Below are positions 33,296 to 48,200 of a stretch of DNA of 64,000 nt, piece by piece (position 1 is the first letter of the stretch; each line of letters opens with the position of its first letter). Origin of the DNA: Argyresthia goedartella (lineage: Eukaryota; Arthropoda; Insecta; Lepidoptera; Argyresthiidae); assembly GCA_949825045.1 (NCBI GenBank), contig OX463829.1, positions 21,794,715-21,858,714 of the forward strand, read 5' to 3'. The notes under the pieces are model-generated. The model searched no databases. It had not been told where the DNA came from and worked only from the letters and a program-made list of their open reading frames with translations. The position numbers and the translations under genes were made by a program.

Positions 33296-36200
33296 CTGGA
33301 ATGAAACGTGAATGTTTTATTTCAACTTAATAATGAAAATAAATGCGAACAAGAAGCAGCCCCAAGAGTAATGGGGTAGACCTTGCTCGCAACCTTGAAC
33401 CTTGAACAAACTCAAACTCATTTTTTTATCGCAAATAAGCAAAATAATGCACTTTTACAAGTCAAACACTTACTTAAGTCTCACATGGAGAAAAATAAAA
33501 AATAAATCAAATATGATCAACTAAACTAAAGAGCACAAGACTGATTAAGGTTTGAGTTTGAAAAAGGAAATCTCCCTTTCAAGTGGTGATTCAAGGCTGA
33601 ATCTCGCGCGGGAAAAGGAGATTCCATAAACTCTACCAGTGCTTCGGAAATACCCCGTCAGAGAAGATAGCACCAAGAAACTCTACAGGGATGTCATTTT
33701 TTTTATTTTCGTCATTTTTACTATGCAATGTACAATATACAAATATACAATATTTTACAATATCTTATGACAATATTATTAAATTTAATATTAATATTCT
33801 AACATTGTATCCATAAGTGCCAATAAGATGACTCAAAATAAAAATCTAACAAGGTAAATAAATAAGAACAAAGACAAGCTGTTATGAACCTAACTTATGA
33901 GAAACCAGGCTACACCAGTCCCCCCAAGCAGCACCCGTTCACGAGTATGAGCACCAGCCATCATCCCAGCGTCGGAATTCGACGGCGTGCCAAGGTCGTT
34001 GACATGGGTATGCGGTTCGTAAGGTTAAGTGGAGCTCGGCAGGACACTTGGCCAGGAGGAACGATTGCCGATCTTTACTTTGGGATATCTTGTGCACCAG
34101 CAAGGCTTGGCTTTTTAGTTACAGTGGGAGTGAAAAAAAATGTAAAGACTAAACATTCATATAGCAAAACGACAAATATATAAGTCGAAACTTGGTTAGG
34201 ATACCAGTCAGATATTTCCGACGTCAAAACAATTACACCACCGACGACTATGAAAATTGCGATGAGTCTAATGCAGACATCAAGCGAGGCATATTAAAAC
34301 ACGTCCCTTGTATAGGGTAGGGAGTAGGGATCCCTTTTATCTTTATATCTCGTGTACTTAATTATTTGTTGCTGTAGCGGTAACAGAAATACACATTATG
34401 TGAAAAAGTCAACACTACCTATTACGGTTCATGAAATAAAGATTCAGCCCGCGGACGAAAAGACAGTCAGACAGACGGACAGACAGCGGAGGCTTAGCAA
34501 TAGGGTCCCGTCTGGTAAGGAACCATAAAAAGGATAGGAACCAAATAAAATTACGAGTAGCTACCAAAGACATAGACACAAGACTGGGAGACATTAAAAT
34601 AGCAACGCACAGGATAGTCACTATCCAAATAGCGGGTGGTCGTTGATTACCTTACTTAAACGATTATGGCTCCAATTTCCTCACCTTGAGTTGTGACTTC
34701 AGGTCAAAGTTAGTATTCTCCAGCACCTCGCTCTCAGTAACCAGGTTGACGGTCCTCTCTCGCTTCTTCATCCGACACTTGGTGGCTGCGATCTTGTTCC
34801 GCTCTCGTCGGCGACGCCGCCGCTCTTCGTCTTCCGGTGTTAACTGGACGAGGAACAGAAATTAGAAAGATAAGTTTAGTGTCTTCAAAAATAAGGCAGG
34901 GTCGGACCGCCTATGGTAAGGTTTCGGGTTTTTCTTGTTTTAGGATTTATGCCATGCCATACCTACAAATATGTTAAAGATCGAGGGTGACTTTCCTAAG
35001 ATTATATTAGGATACCCGTGTCGTGGTGATTCTAGCCATATTTGATGTTTTTCAAAATATGCGGAGCCAGTTGCAAATGTAAGGGGGACCTCCAGTTCGC
35101 GTAGCATGCAGATTTTAACACTCTCTCGATCTCGAGAAGAGACCTTGCCATGTCTAAAGTGCGAGCATGGCAGATAGATTGAATGCCTCTACCAAAAGTA
35201 CTGTTTATTGCCATTTTAAATAAAAGTGTTTTATTTTTGTCTGGAAACACTGTAAATTTAGTTACCGGTTTTTAGCGATAGCGGAACATCACTAGAATGT
35301 TAAGAATTTCGTTTCCTTCCAACGCAAGCAACTAATCAAAACCATTTATTTTATTCGATGTTTTTTTAATGAGCTCATGTTACAATGTTAGTAACAAAAC
35401 GCATACTTGTCATTTTCTGTTTACATTTCGTTTCGCGGTGAATTTTCTTTTCAAAAATACTAAAATGATTTCAAAAAGAAAGATGTAAGTATTAAAGCTA
35501 TGCTTATAGTATCAAATTTCTTCGTAAAGTTTTCTCGCCACTGTGAATTTCATACACAGACTAATTTAATGAATAGGTATTGTAAAAATAACGTAAAATC
35601 GCTACTGCATCACGGCTGTCGGTGGTAACATAGGAAAGAACGGTCAGAGTGTCGATAATGGGGCGGAAGCGCCCTTGGCGCCCCCTTATGTACACTCCAA
35701 CCGAAATAACATACCCACATACATACATGATGGTGAAAAACAACCCTCATTTTGAGCTGTTGGGTAAAAATACGGAAGGATCAAAATTACTTCTATCTGC
35801 TTTGTATGTATTTACATAATGTGAATTATACCAAATTAATTTCATCCCACAGACATGGAGAGACATGAAAAAAGGGGCGAGGGAGGAAGGTGCCCGGGTG
35901 AGGCTGGCATGTACGGAAACTGAGAACCTACAAGTTCCAATCTCTCCGACCAGTCCTGTAGAATATTAAAAATAATTGGGTCAGCATGTGCTTTTGGCAT
36001 CAGTGACTATGAAACGGGAGTGGTACAAGTGAGTATACATTGTGTAATTACTATGCGAAATTTCCTAACATATTCCATTCAATTAATAAACCAATTTCAT
36101 TTCAGCTTATCACTGGCCAGATAGAACAAAGTTTACCAACCACTGCCGCCAAGTCGCCCACCTTTGTGTTTCACGAGACCCAAGACGTTCACTACCTGTC

Positions 36201-39200
36201 CCAATCCACCTCACTCACCTCTCAAAGATTCAGCCTCACAGAATTGCCATTTTTAAGGTACAACTGGGTAACAGAGGCAAACATTAGCCCAAATATGTGG
36301 AGGAGGGGGGAAGGTGTGAATTATGCAGAATGTAGGAGACGCAGTCTAAACCTTGCACTGTATGTTCTCATTGCAACATACACCTCTCAAAGATTCAGGC
36401 ATTGAATGGACCGACATACTGACACCAATAACCCCGAGTTATACCATCCCAAAATGTCCACCCGTCTCCCACCTCCCGCAGAATTGCCATTTTTAACGTA
36501 TATCTGGGTAACAGAGGCAAACTTTGGCCCGAATATGTGGAGGAGAGGGGAAGGTGTGAATTATGCAGAATGCAGAAGACGCAGTCTAAACCTTGCACTG
36601 TATGTTCTCATTGCAACATACATTTATGTCTAAACAACAACAATAACTGTTTTGTGGATTATCGCGAGATAGATATTGACCTCATTTAGTTCTAAGTTGC
36701 TATTGATCACTTATAGTAATGATGTTTTTTTGTGAAAAATTCTAACATTTTGATACTTAAAGTTACTGAAGGAACAAATTTGTCTAGATCTTAGAAATAG
36801 TTCTAGGTGCAATACATTTCTGTAAAAACAAAACTTGTGTTTAATATTGACCTATATAGTAAACAGACCGTTAGGGCGACTAGCTAGAAGGCAGAATAAG
36901 ACTTACTTAAGTAAACTTTGACAACTCGGTACTAATTTATATGGTTATGTTGAGTTAAGTCTTATTCCACTTTCTATTAGTGCCTCTGACCAGCTTAACG
37001 ATTACTACCACCAAGTACCTAGCGATATTAGCCGTGACCTACAGCTTAACGTGTCATCCGAAACAAATGCCACAGAAACGGACACCCATCCAGTACCAGT
37101 CACAGCCAGATGTTGCTACCGTACGATCGTTTCCGATGTGCGAATACCGCTAGGCCACGGACGCTTCTATATCAATACGCTATATCAACAAACGAAAATC
37201 AAATATGTCTAAACTGTACACCAGACAGCAACAACACAAGAAACATAACAAAATTTGTATTTTTCGTCTCGAATCTATGCACTCGAGGCCTTGTCTGCAC
37301 CTCCATGGGTACCAGACAATGTCTCGGTCGCATATGTCAAAATTAGTGTCTATCTCGGCCGAAATCATCTCGATCGCGGTCGCCATGCTACCGTCGAGAT
37401 ATCTCGGGCTAGATAAGAGAAATTGACATCTTTGCATAGACAAGGCCCTTTCTCGAGCGTCGCATGCTGAGCCTGCAGTGCTGTGTGGGACTCCACATAT
37501 TCACACAAACAATTGAATGTTAATGGCAATGCCTATAAATAAATATTTGTATGTATGTATTTGTATCATTAATATCATTATGAATCACGATTCGATTCGA
37601 TAGTTCAGATTCACACGGTCCTTAAAAGCAACAGTATTAACCTGAAGTGAAGCTAGGCCATTGTAAATTACACCAAAACAACGCCCCCACAAAACCTGTT
37701 AATATGTGTAGAGGTACGTGATGAAGACAAGTTATGACGATCAAATTGATAGACGTTTTGAAGGTAAAAAACTTGAGTAGGAAACGAATTGTTCAATGTA
37801 AGCTTTAGCTATTGTTTGAGCTTTGATGGAAAGCAGGAACTAAGTGCCTCATTGTGAATTCACTGTCGTCGGTCTAGTCATAAAGTTATACCCGCGTTAC
37901 AGGCGTTGAATTCTAAATAATCCTAGTGGTTGGTAAATGTAGTTGGTTTTTAGTTCTTTGAAGGCTACAGTATTGATTGAACAAAATAATGCCCGTTCTG
38001 ATATTTTGATTATTAAGTACTAATTTTAATAGGGTAGTATTGATAAGCGTGTGACTGTAAATCCAGTTTTTGCTTGGCAAAAATACTGGTTTTGCCTGAC
38101 AGAATTACTGAATAGCGACACAAAATTATCGCGACTAGAAATACTGGCTTCGTCTGATAAAATTACTGAATAGCGCGAGTAGAAATCTAACAACAGAAAC
38201 AGGAAAACCTTAAGTCGAGTACATAAAATACAAAACGAGCGTAGGTATTTTGTTGTTCTTACAGGTTCCACCTTACACGAGCGAAAAACTCGGTTTTTTA
38301 TTCGGTCGTTTTATTATTTCTCTTTATAATAATCTATCTAACTATAGATATTTATGTTATGGGATTTCTTTGATGATAATCTCATAAAGTAAATATATTT
38401 GCTTATCAAGTTATCACTGACAGTTGATCTATTCAAATACACCTCTTCATATTTTGCTGAACGTTGCTGTAGGCAAGCACCTTTTGTGAACTGGCACTTT
38501 TGGGCACCATTTTGGGTAAGCATTGTATGTAATGATGGACCCGACTGCTACTGCGAACAAAATCATACCATTGGTCGGTAACCAAGGTAATGCTAGATAA
38601 GCTAAACGCTTAGATAAATAGTCTAAGGCTAAACGATAGAAATTTCGAACGTTGCCGCTTATCGTTGTATCGTTGATCGCTTACCCAATCCCCAACCCAA
38701 AGTGATGACTTACGGCTCTGAGACGTGGTGCTTCACAAAAGGACTTTTTCAGAGGCTCAATGTCGCGCAGCGAGCTATGGAAAGGGCTATGCTTGGTATT
38801 TCTCTACGAGATCGAGTCAGAAATGAGGAGATCCGTAGAAGAACCAAAGTTGCTGACATAGCCCGTAGGATAAGCAAGCTGAAGTGGCAATGGGCAGGCC
38901 ACATAGCGCGAAGATCGGATGGCCGATGGGGCAAAAAGGTCCTTGAATGGAGACCACGTACTGGCAAGCGCAGTGTGGGTCGGCCACCTACGAGATGGAC
39001 CGACGACCTGGTGAGGATCGCTGGATCTCGTTGGATGCAGGTGGCTACGGACCGGTCACGCTGGAGTGCGATTGGAGAGGCCTATCTTCAGCAGTGGACA
39101 TTAACAGGCTGAAATGATGAATGATTACCCAATCACGGGCATACAGTGGTAGTCAGGAGTCAATGCCCGCTCTTGCCCTGCTAACACGAAAGTTCAAGCC

Positions 39201-42200
39201 CTATTTCTTCCTCCCCCGTCGGGATGCGTATGAAGTCTATGCGCTCGTACATGAAAATTATATGCACTCGTACAAGAAAAACATCAAAACTTTTGTTGGA
39301 CGGAACCACAAACCAAAACGTCATGTTTGTATGTTGATTTTTTCAAAAATCGCTATATCAATTTTGATAAATTTTATATAGGATCACCTCTGAAGTATGA
39401 CCTACCATATCAAAACAAGAATCATCAAAATCTATTCATAATTGACGGAATGATCGCGTAACAAACATACAAAAAAAAACAGTCGAATTGAGAACCTCCC
39501 CCATTTTGAAGTCGGTTGATAAAACGGTCACTTACCCCAGCTCCATTGGTAGTGGTGGTGCTGCTGTCATAATCATCGTCGCTGTCTTCTCTCTTCATGC
39601 GTTTGACACAGCTGGTGTCAGTATCACTGCCTGACATCTTCCTCTTGGACTCTATCGTCAGCTTTAGACCGGCTTTGATGAGCTCCGAGCATGTCTGAAA
39701 TGCAATGCAGTTTTGTTAGTTATGACCTGAACAACTGCCAACTAAATGTTTGACTGACAATCGAGACATGTCTCTCGTTAGGACATTAGCAGTCCTGAGA
39801 CAGAGTCAGATAATATAATCTAATAACCCTATCGCTATCATGTCTAGCGCTTGTAAAATGGGTACCTGTGGTATGGGGAAGGCAAAAGTTCATGTCGTGA
39901 TGATTTGAACTTCTTGGTGAAGTTGACCCATCAAGCAAAATATTCCTAGCCTAATATTGAAAATCCCGGATGTGTATTTTCTTTTACTAACATAACTAAC
40001 ATTTAACAATAGCACAAAGCAACAACTAGTCATAATAACGAATCAAATTACTCTAAAGATGATGTTTATTCAATAGGATGATAACTGAATGCGCTGGTCA
40101 TCAACTACGATGATTGACTATTGATCGTGCTTATCTATTTTTTATTGTACAATCTTTTAGCTATAAATGATTCACAGCATTTACGACCACTTTACCTTGA
40201 TAGATGATTTCATCAAGGTTTTAGTGAAGACTATGTGATTTTATAGCGCAACCTAATAAGTTGAGATCCTTACTCGTATTAAGTTTGCTTGTTTGTATCT
40301 GTGAAAATCGCAATTTTTATTCAATCACATTTGAGTGAAGTTTGTTTTTCCCACATTTAAACATGTCCGACCATTGTGTAGATTTCTGTACAAAACATTC
40401 ATAGAATAGAAACACTACAGACGGGATAATCGTAGAAATGTTTTTATAACGCAGTCACTAGAGTCCATTGCCGAGTGATTATTGAAATAGCATTGTATCC
40501 GGGAAGGTCAAATGTTAACACAACTATACCAGGACGCATACAAGTTTGTAACACAGACTTGCTTGCACTGAGTTATAGCAACGAACCTAAATTTTAAAAC
40601 CCCGCAATACACTAATGGGCCTTCATAGCGTGTGAACTCTCATGAACATTATATATGTACTCAGAAATAAGAGCGATATTTTATAAATATATATATATAT
40701 ATGGATTTGTTAGTGAAGGGGCAAATACGAAGTATCCGTAACCGGCGAGCTTACATGAAGACTTATGAATGTTGAGGAAGCGAGAGATGTATGCCAGGAT
40801 CGTAGCAGGTGGAGGGGTAGGCCTCTTCCGGGAAACAGGCGTGAGCATATGTATGTATGGAAATGAAACAAAACAGTAACAAAAAACAGAAACAATAGTA
40901 AAAAAAAAAAAAAACGATAGCGTTTTGTGGTGCTTTAAAATATAAATGAGGTTTCTGGAACTGGCTGTTAGGAAACTAATGACAGAAGATTTCATGAAAA
41001 TCTTGGCACATACGCTCTCTGAGCAGAAGCGGGTTTGTACCATACCATGTAACGTTTATATGCTATTAAATTCATGGATATAATCAGTATAATGAGCTGT
41101 CACACGTGACCCTGTAAGTGGTTCTGTGAGCTGTAGACCTCACAGGAAGTTTGCGTTTTTTTCTCAGTATTTTCCGCCCCCTCACACCCTCGACCCCTTG
41201 AAGTTTATCGGATGAACAAATGGAATTATTATAAAAAATAAATAACCCGACTGCATTGCAATTAGCCTGTAGTGGATGTTTTTAAATGTTCAACTCCAAC
41301 GCCAATATCGAACCGGCTCACAAAATTTCACTAGAATCGATTGAGAAATGCTGCCTTTATAGGAGAACAGCCGGAAAGAAATCCAGACACACGAAAGCAT
41401 AGCTGAAACGGAGACTCTTCGCACGCGCGGTCAATAAAAAGTAATGGTCATTTCAACAAGTCGCTTGCTTATTCGATGCATCAAAATGTTTGTGATCGAG
41501 TCCCTGTTAAAATAAAATACAAAACCTAGCCCATAATATAATTCGGTCCTCTTAGAGTTTTAGATAAGCAATGCACTGTATTATATAGTAAGTTTACTCA
41601 ACCTTTTGTATACTAGGCGGTGACCCAGAAGCTGGCGAGGTGGCTGGCGACCCGTTGGAAATAGATGAGTTGGAGTCATTTCCGCTTCCTCCCTGAAACG
41701 GCGGGAAAATGCTTTAATAAACGCTTCAGTGTATGAATGAAGGACTACGACTATATAGCCCCCGCCCAGGTTTCTTGGGTTTCAGCGAACTTGGGTTTCT
41801 TTCTCTTCTGCCCATGTATGCATGTCACTTGTGCCCATGCGCCGATGATACCCCTTCCAGGCGGCATTCAGATGCTGACAAATATAGCGATAGCTGGACC
41901 TGACGCCACCTTTGTTAGAGGCGCATGGGTACAAGAGAGATGCATGGGCAAGAGGAGAGAGGGTGACTTCGCTCACGAGCCAAGAAACCTTTCGATGGTT
42001 TTATCAGCCCGGTGGTGGATTTAGGAACTAATTGTGTTGAAATTCTTGTGTTGTTATAAATTAAAACCTTTTGGGACGGACTTAAGCAGAATGAATAACA
42101 TAGGAAGAAATATGTATGAGCAAATTCTCAGGTTAATGTTATGTAAAAATTCATAAATTGAGCAGCTCTTGTCGTAGATTCTATTTGAAAACTCGCTTTC

Positions 42201-45200
42201 CTTTAATTTATTTCAGTCGCCTTGAGAATCGCGCACATAATCAGAATAAATGGGTAGTCACACAGGTCGCGCGGCATTCGGAAACACTCGCAAATGTGTC
42301 ACGTCAGATATTATTATCGACGACCTCTGTGGCGCAGCGGTTGCGGCTCTGCCTACCATGCGAGAGGTCCCGGGTTCGAACCCTGGCTCGGGATATAAAA
42401 AAATATGTATGTATGTGCCTGTCTGTAAATGTTTGATTGCTCTCCATTTATTCGTGTCTACTCTACGCTCTGATTTATGCGCCTATTTAGTTTTATGAGC
42501 TCGGTCGCATCTTAGTTAACTTTACTTTACATCGCTATTCGGAACGGATATGTGAAGGATATCGATTACAAGCTTAATTAATTAAGCTTAATTTGGGGTT
42601 GTCATGTAAATGAATGTGATTTTGGAATTGTTCGCTGAAAAACCTCATAATTCGTGACGTCTAGGAATTTCTATCAGAATCCCTTTAACAATCAGAACAC
42701 GATTATTTTAAAGGAGCTGTCTTTTGATCGGCCGATTTGTTAATTTGAAAGGGATTCTCATGGAAATTACCAGATGTCGCAAAAACATAATAATAATAAA
42801 TATTAGAGGACATTCTTACACAAATCTCACTAGGCCTATAAGGCTTGGGTTATGGGTACTAGACGACGATATATTTGATAGAGATAAATAGTTTTGTAAC
42901 ATGAAAACATCCAAGACTAAGAAACAAATATAAAAATGCTCATCACACAAATATTTGCCCTTACCGAGATTCGAACCCAGGACCGTCAGCTTCGTAGGCA
43001 AGATCCCTACCCGCTAGGCTAAACCGGTTGCCATAATATAGCTGGGCATTCACAGTCAGTTTGATCGACGATAGAACTGATTCCATCTATCGACTATCAG
43101 ACCATCGGACCGTGAGTGTTAAATTATACGATGAAATTTTTAACGGACGCCAACCATGGATTTCCGAGCGCGTCTTCGATCAAACTGACCGTGAGTGCGC
43201 GTTCCGTCGTTTTTCCATCAGTCGGAGCCAGTGCTGCCATTTTAACGCTCTCAGCGCTAGGTCTAGCGGATTTTTGGTAAGTTAAGATCGCATTTAAGGG
43301 AGCGCTTTTTTAACTATTTATATCGCAATACAGGAAATGAGTTCGGTTGTATAAATTAAAGCATAGACAAGAAAAGCCCTATTATATTAATAAGCCACAT
43401 ATCTCTAGGAGGGGTATAATAATTATATTGATTTTATGGTTTTTATTTTAGTTTTAAGTTGAATTATTTAGTTACAATTACAGATATTTTCACATAAAAT
43501 AAATGAGAGTTCATGTCTTACTATTGAAAATTGGGGCTAAAACTAGGCCTTTTTTGATCCCCCAAATTTATAGAATATATAATGCCCTCCATTATGTATC
43601 AGTCTCATAAACTACTAATATCTAAAGTGTGTAGTATATATCGGTAGTTTATTCCAAATTCCAAATGTCTATTACTGTAGATATTTACATATACTTAGCA
43701 ATCGTCATTTTTTGCCACTTCTCTACATTGGACCACTGTGGGAGAAGAAGGGCGTAGAAACTCCCACAGATTGATTTTTAGATCTCTTTTTAAAAATTGC
43801 TTATGCTTAACTAATACAAAATATAACATTTAGTCGTTATCATAATTAATAAGCAGGAATAAATAATTACAAAATTATTAACAGCAAGGTCTGTGTTGAG
43901 CCAGATTAACCCCATACAGACCCATCATTGAAGTAATCTTGAACATTGTAAAATCCCTTTTTCGACAAAGTCGCTTTAACATGGATTTTGAGTTGCTCAA
44001 ATGGCAATTTCAAGATCTCCAGAGGTATCTTGTTGTAGTAGAGAATGCATTGAAGAAGAATTGCTAACCTTCGCGAGTCTAAACCGGGGCGCAAGTAGTC
44101 TGTGATTATTTCTTAGGTTAACATTACAGCTATCGCTAAGTTAGGGAAATTTTGTAAGGTTCTTGCGTACGTACATTATATTTTCGAAAATAAATTGACT
44201 AGATACAGTTAGTGTGTCAATTTCTTTAAAAAGCTGTCTTAAGGAGTCTGTGCGTTTTAAATTATAAATTGCTCGAATAGCTCTTTTCTGTAAAATAAAG
44301 ATAGTTAGAATATCCGCTGCTTTCCCCCACAACAAGATACCATAGGACATGACACGAAAGTAACTAAAATTAAGCACTTAATTTTATAGGTATTTAATTT
44401 ATTCCTGGGCATTTCATTCATACTACTTATTGTGCACTTTTTATAATAATATTTAATTCAATGCCTTCGTTTGCTGGAATAAATCTCTATTTAGAGATAA
44501 GCTCGCCTTTGTGCATGCATTTTCTTGTAACTTGTTAAATATTTGTTTACAATAAAGCATTCTGAAAAAATCTATCTTTGATAAGAATGAAAATATCGTC
44601 TAGATATCAGATTTTCCCGTTAAAGTTTAATTTGTAGGCAGGTAAATCAACATGCACACTATAATGAGGACCTAGATGCTTATAATGAGTAGTCTAGCAC
44701 CACCGATTACAGAATTTCTTATCATTAGTGTTGCAGCCGCTCAGTAATTTTCAACCATGCAATTACATTAATGGCTAATTGCAAGTAATCAACACACATA
44801 TCGATGGACGTACATAGATAGCTAAGGCGCCATATCGTCTGCTATCTTCAGTAAACAGTAAGGTGGGTTGCACACTTGCCGTGAAGGTGCCTGACCTCAT
44901 AGTAAGTGTTGCCATACCAAAAATTGAGAATTCGGGAGAATTTTGCACTGTAATTCGGTAACTTATTTAGCTCCCGTAGCGCCAGTGTTTAAAGTAAGAT
45001 GAGACTTGATTTGGAAAATGAAACGATATGCATAAACAATTTAAACTTGCATTGCAGTTTTTTTAGTCTAAATAGTTTAGGACTACCGCTACGTTAGCTA
45101 GTTAAGCAAGCACAAAATCAGGTTTTTGAATTGAGTTTACCTACAGTTAAATCTAATAATTCCTTGCATTCTAAGACCGACTTTTGTCCTAACAATGGGC

Positions 45201-48200
45201 CGGCAATAAACTACTAAAATTTGAAGGAAAATGATCATGAGCGACCGCAAAAAAATAAGTTTTTTTTTCGAGATGTAGATGATACTTTTCTTTATCCAAT
45301 CCGGCTAATACATCTCGGCACGGTATCGATGGCTACAATACAACTGGCGGCAAAGCTCCAAAAGTCAATGGGGAGGAACAAAAAGGAAGATCGCAGAAAA
45401 TTCGGTAGAAATATTGAAAAATCGCTATGTTGCCAGCCCTCATCATAGTTGGCGCCAAGCTCTGTTATCCAATGTTTATAAGAGGGCAGTGATGGTTGTC
45501 CACGTGGTGTATTACGTGGCTCCTGGCAGGAACTCAATTCTCCCTCTTCGCGTTTGCAAGATGAGAATTGGAGTCAGTTTATGTGTGGCTGTTAAAATAG
45601 GTAAGTAGGTGTAATAAAAATTATTTTAGAACATAGTATCGTAACTTGTGTCCCTAATTAATTTTATCCCTTTTCTTCTCTGACTTTCCAATACTGTTAA
45701 TAATTAGGTAGGTATTAGCGAGGGTAACCTCCCTTTCTCCCATAGGGTGATTGAGAGTGATGTTACCTCATCCTCGCTTAGAGCCTAAGAAAGTTGGCGC
45801 GAAATGTATGCGTACCTACCTAAAAATAAATATCACCATCGTAATTGAAATTTGACGCATCTATCTCATAGACTGTCTGTCTCTCTCTTTGGGCCGGGGA
45901 ATCCCTAAAGCTGACAGGGGATTTTAAACAGTTGTACCAGAGTAAAACTACGTCGCAATTCATACACCCAATTCTTAGATCAGTCAGCTACAAAGTCCTC
46001 TTCGTTATCATAAAGACTCAGATACAGATACATTAGGGACAAACTGTCTCCTAACATGTCGCTGCAACGTTGCAAGTGTTCAGAAACATGCCCCCCCACC
46101 GAAATTCACTCAGGCCCGCGAAATATTTGCCCTGCTCAACACAGTTTCTTACGGGATTAAATATGGCCAGAAATGCATCTTTAGCTTCAATTCTAGGCTA
46201 AACTAGACAATATAAAAATGTAGGATAAATATATGTTATAAAAGGTCTATTAGAGATAAGAATGGACTTTTAAAATTACCGGATATCTGTTATATTTAAT
46301 ACTTAAAAATATTTTTCGCAATGCATTATTATTCAACTAAATGAAGACGCGCTCGGAGACGAAATCAGTTTCCTATATGAAACTTACACGCAAAAATAGG
46401 TAAAAAAACCGGTCAAGTGCGAGTCTAAATCGCGCACGAAGGGTTCCGTACCACCGTTCAATGGAAGCGATGGTGTGGAGTGAATAGTTTGGATTTTACA
46501 CAGCAAAATATTGTTTACAAAGTTATTGGTGCGGTTACTTTCACACGCCATGTACGTAACCAGGTGCATCCATAAGTTTGTATGTGGTATTGAAAGAATT
46601 GTTGTATGGGAGCCCCCTTAAATATTTCTTTTATCCTGTTTTTTAGTATTTGTTGTTATAGCGGCAACATAAATACATAATCTGTGAAAATTTCAACTCT
46701 CTAGCTAGCTAGGTTCTTGAGATACAGCCTGGTGACAGACGGACGGACGGACAGCGGAGTCTTAGTAATAGGGTCCCGTTTGGAACCCTTCGGGTACGGA
46801 ACCCTAAAAAGGGAAAACTTTCGGTTGTTTTATTTTATTTTTAATGTTCTTATTACAGGAGTTTAGTAATATTTTCTATAATTTTCTCGGTCTCGGAGCT
46901 CGGGCTGCCCCGCGGGGCTCTGCGCGGGAGCATGCGTCAGTCTGCTTCGACGCGATGCGACGGGTATTTGTTTTCTTTGTCTAATTCTCAATGCCATTGG
47001 CCTATGTTCAACCCTTAAAACTAGTGCGGGGGGCATTATGCTTGTAAGACTTTTCTGCACTAGTTAGATGTTAAATGCTCAACAATGTGTTGGTTATTAG
47101 TGTGTTTGTATTATTTTTTTGGTAAATACCTCTATATTATTATCTCGATAAAAAGAATACTATGGTAAAATGTCGCGGAGATGTTTCGGAACACTGTGCA
47201 AAAATGTTAGGGGAAATTGTATGTAAGCCTTTATACGAGAGTCTAAAGAGGTGGTGAGCTAGCCATCAGACACTCATCGCATATTTCTCTCAGTCACTGA
47301 TGGATCTCTTTGTGATCCTTAAGCTCTACATTATGTATACTACAGTAAATCCCGTTATTGCCACCACCGCTGTACGTCAGTATGGCAATTAATCTTGTTC
47401 TGCTGTCCACTATCCTCAGGAGGCGAATACCAGTTGGTAATCTTACTGTATTGTCCACTGTCCTTAGGACCACTCAGTATGCGGTCTAGACTACAACGTT
47501 GCGGTGACTGCAATCGCCTATTCTCCGAAATCGTATTAAACCAGCAATGGTCTTCGTGACCCAACTATTGAGACTTGGGTACGTAAGGCGGTAGCGCTAA
47601 TGGCTTTCTTACGACTTTCCGATTCTTATCGCCCCCTATTGTATGGCTGGAGTACAGTCGCGATACGTCCACTAGCACCTTCTGGTATGTACTAAGTACT
47701 GCTGACTACTTCCCCATTACCCACTGACTCCAACACAGTTAATGTCAAAAAGACATAAACTTTTCTATAATGTTCAGTCGAGTTGAGTTAGTGGGTAAGG
47801 GAGCTGTTCTTATTTCGCGCGTCATAGCCATTACGATCGTAATTTGGTATTACATAGGGTGTTGTTTTGTCAAGTTACCCGACACCGAAATTTAAAAAAA
47901 TAACCGTGAAAAATATCTAAAATTAATAAATTGTGGCCTTACTCCTATAAGGCTTGCGCATGCGCACGTGTCCTTCGTGGGCTTTCGCGGGCGAGCGTGT
48001 CCGTACGTTGCGGTCATTTCAAGACAGTTTGAACATTGCAATTTGTGAATCAAAATCGCTTGTGTTTTAAACGCTTACCAAAAACGCACCTATTTTACTA
48101 CCAATAAATTAAAATGACTGCCAGAATGGTTAAATGTCCACCAAATTGTGTTTGAATAAATGATCACCTAACTTCTTTTTATGTTTTGTGTACTTAAGTT

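Noticed and set aside
42319..42400. Functional tRNA gene
   Set aside because: A and B boxes are good but the acceptor stem does not pair, the sequence continues into a SINE body, and a second copy exists at 4858.
42960..43032. Functional tRNA gene on the minus strand
   Set aside because: The same head plus a 170-bp body recurs at 62455-62693 and 25496-25740, so it is a SINE.
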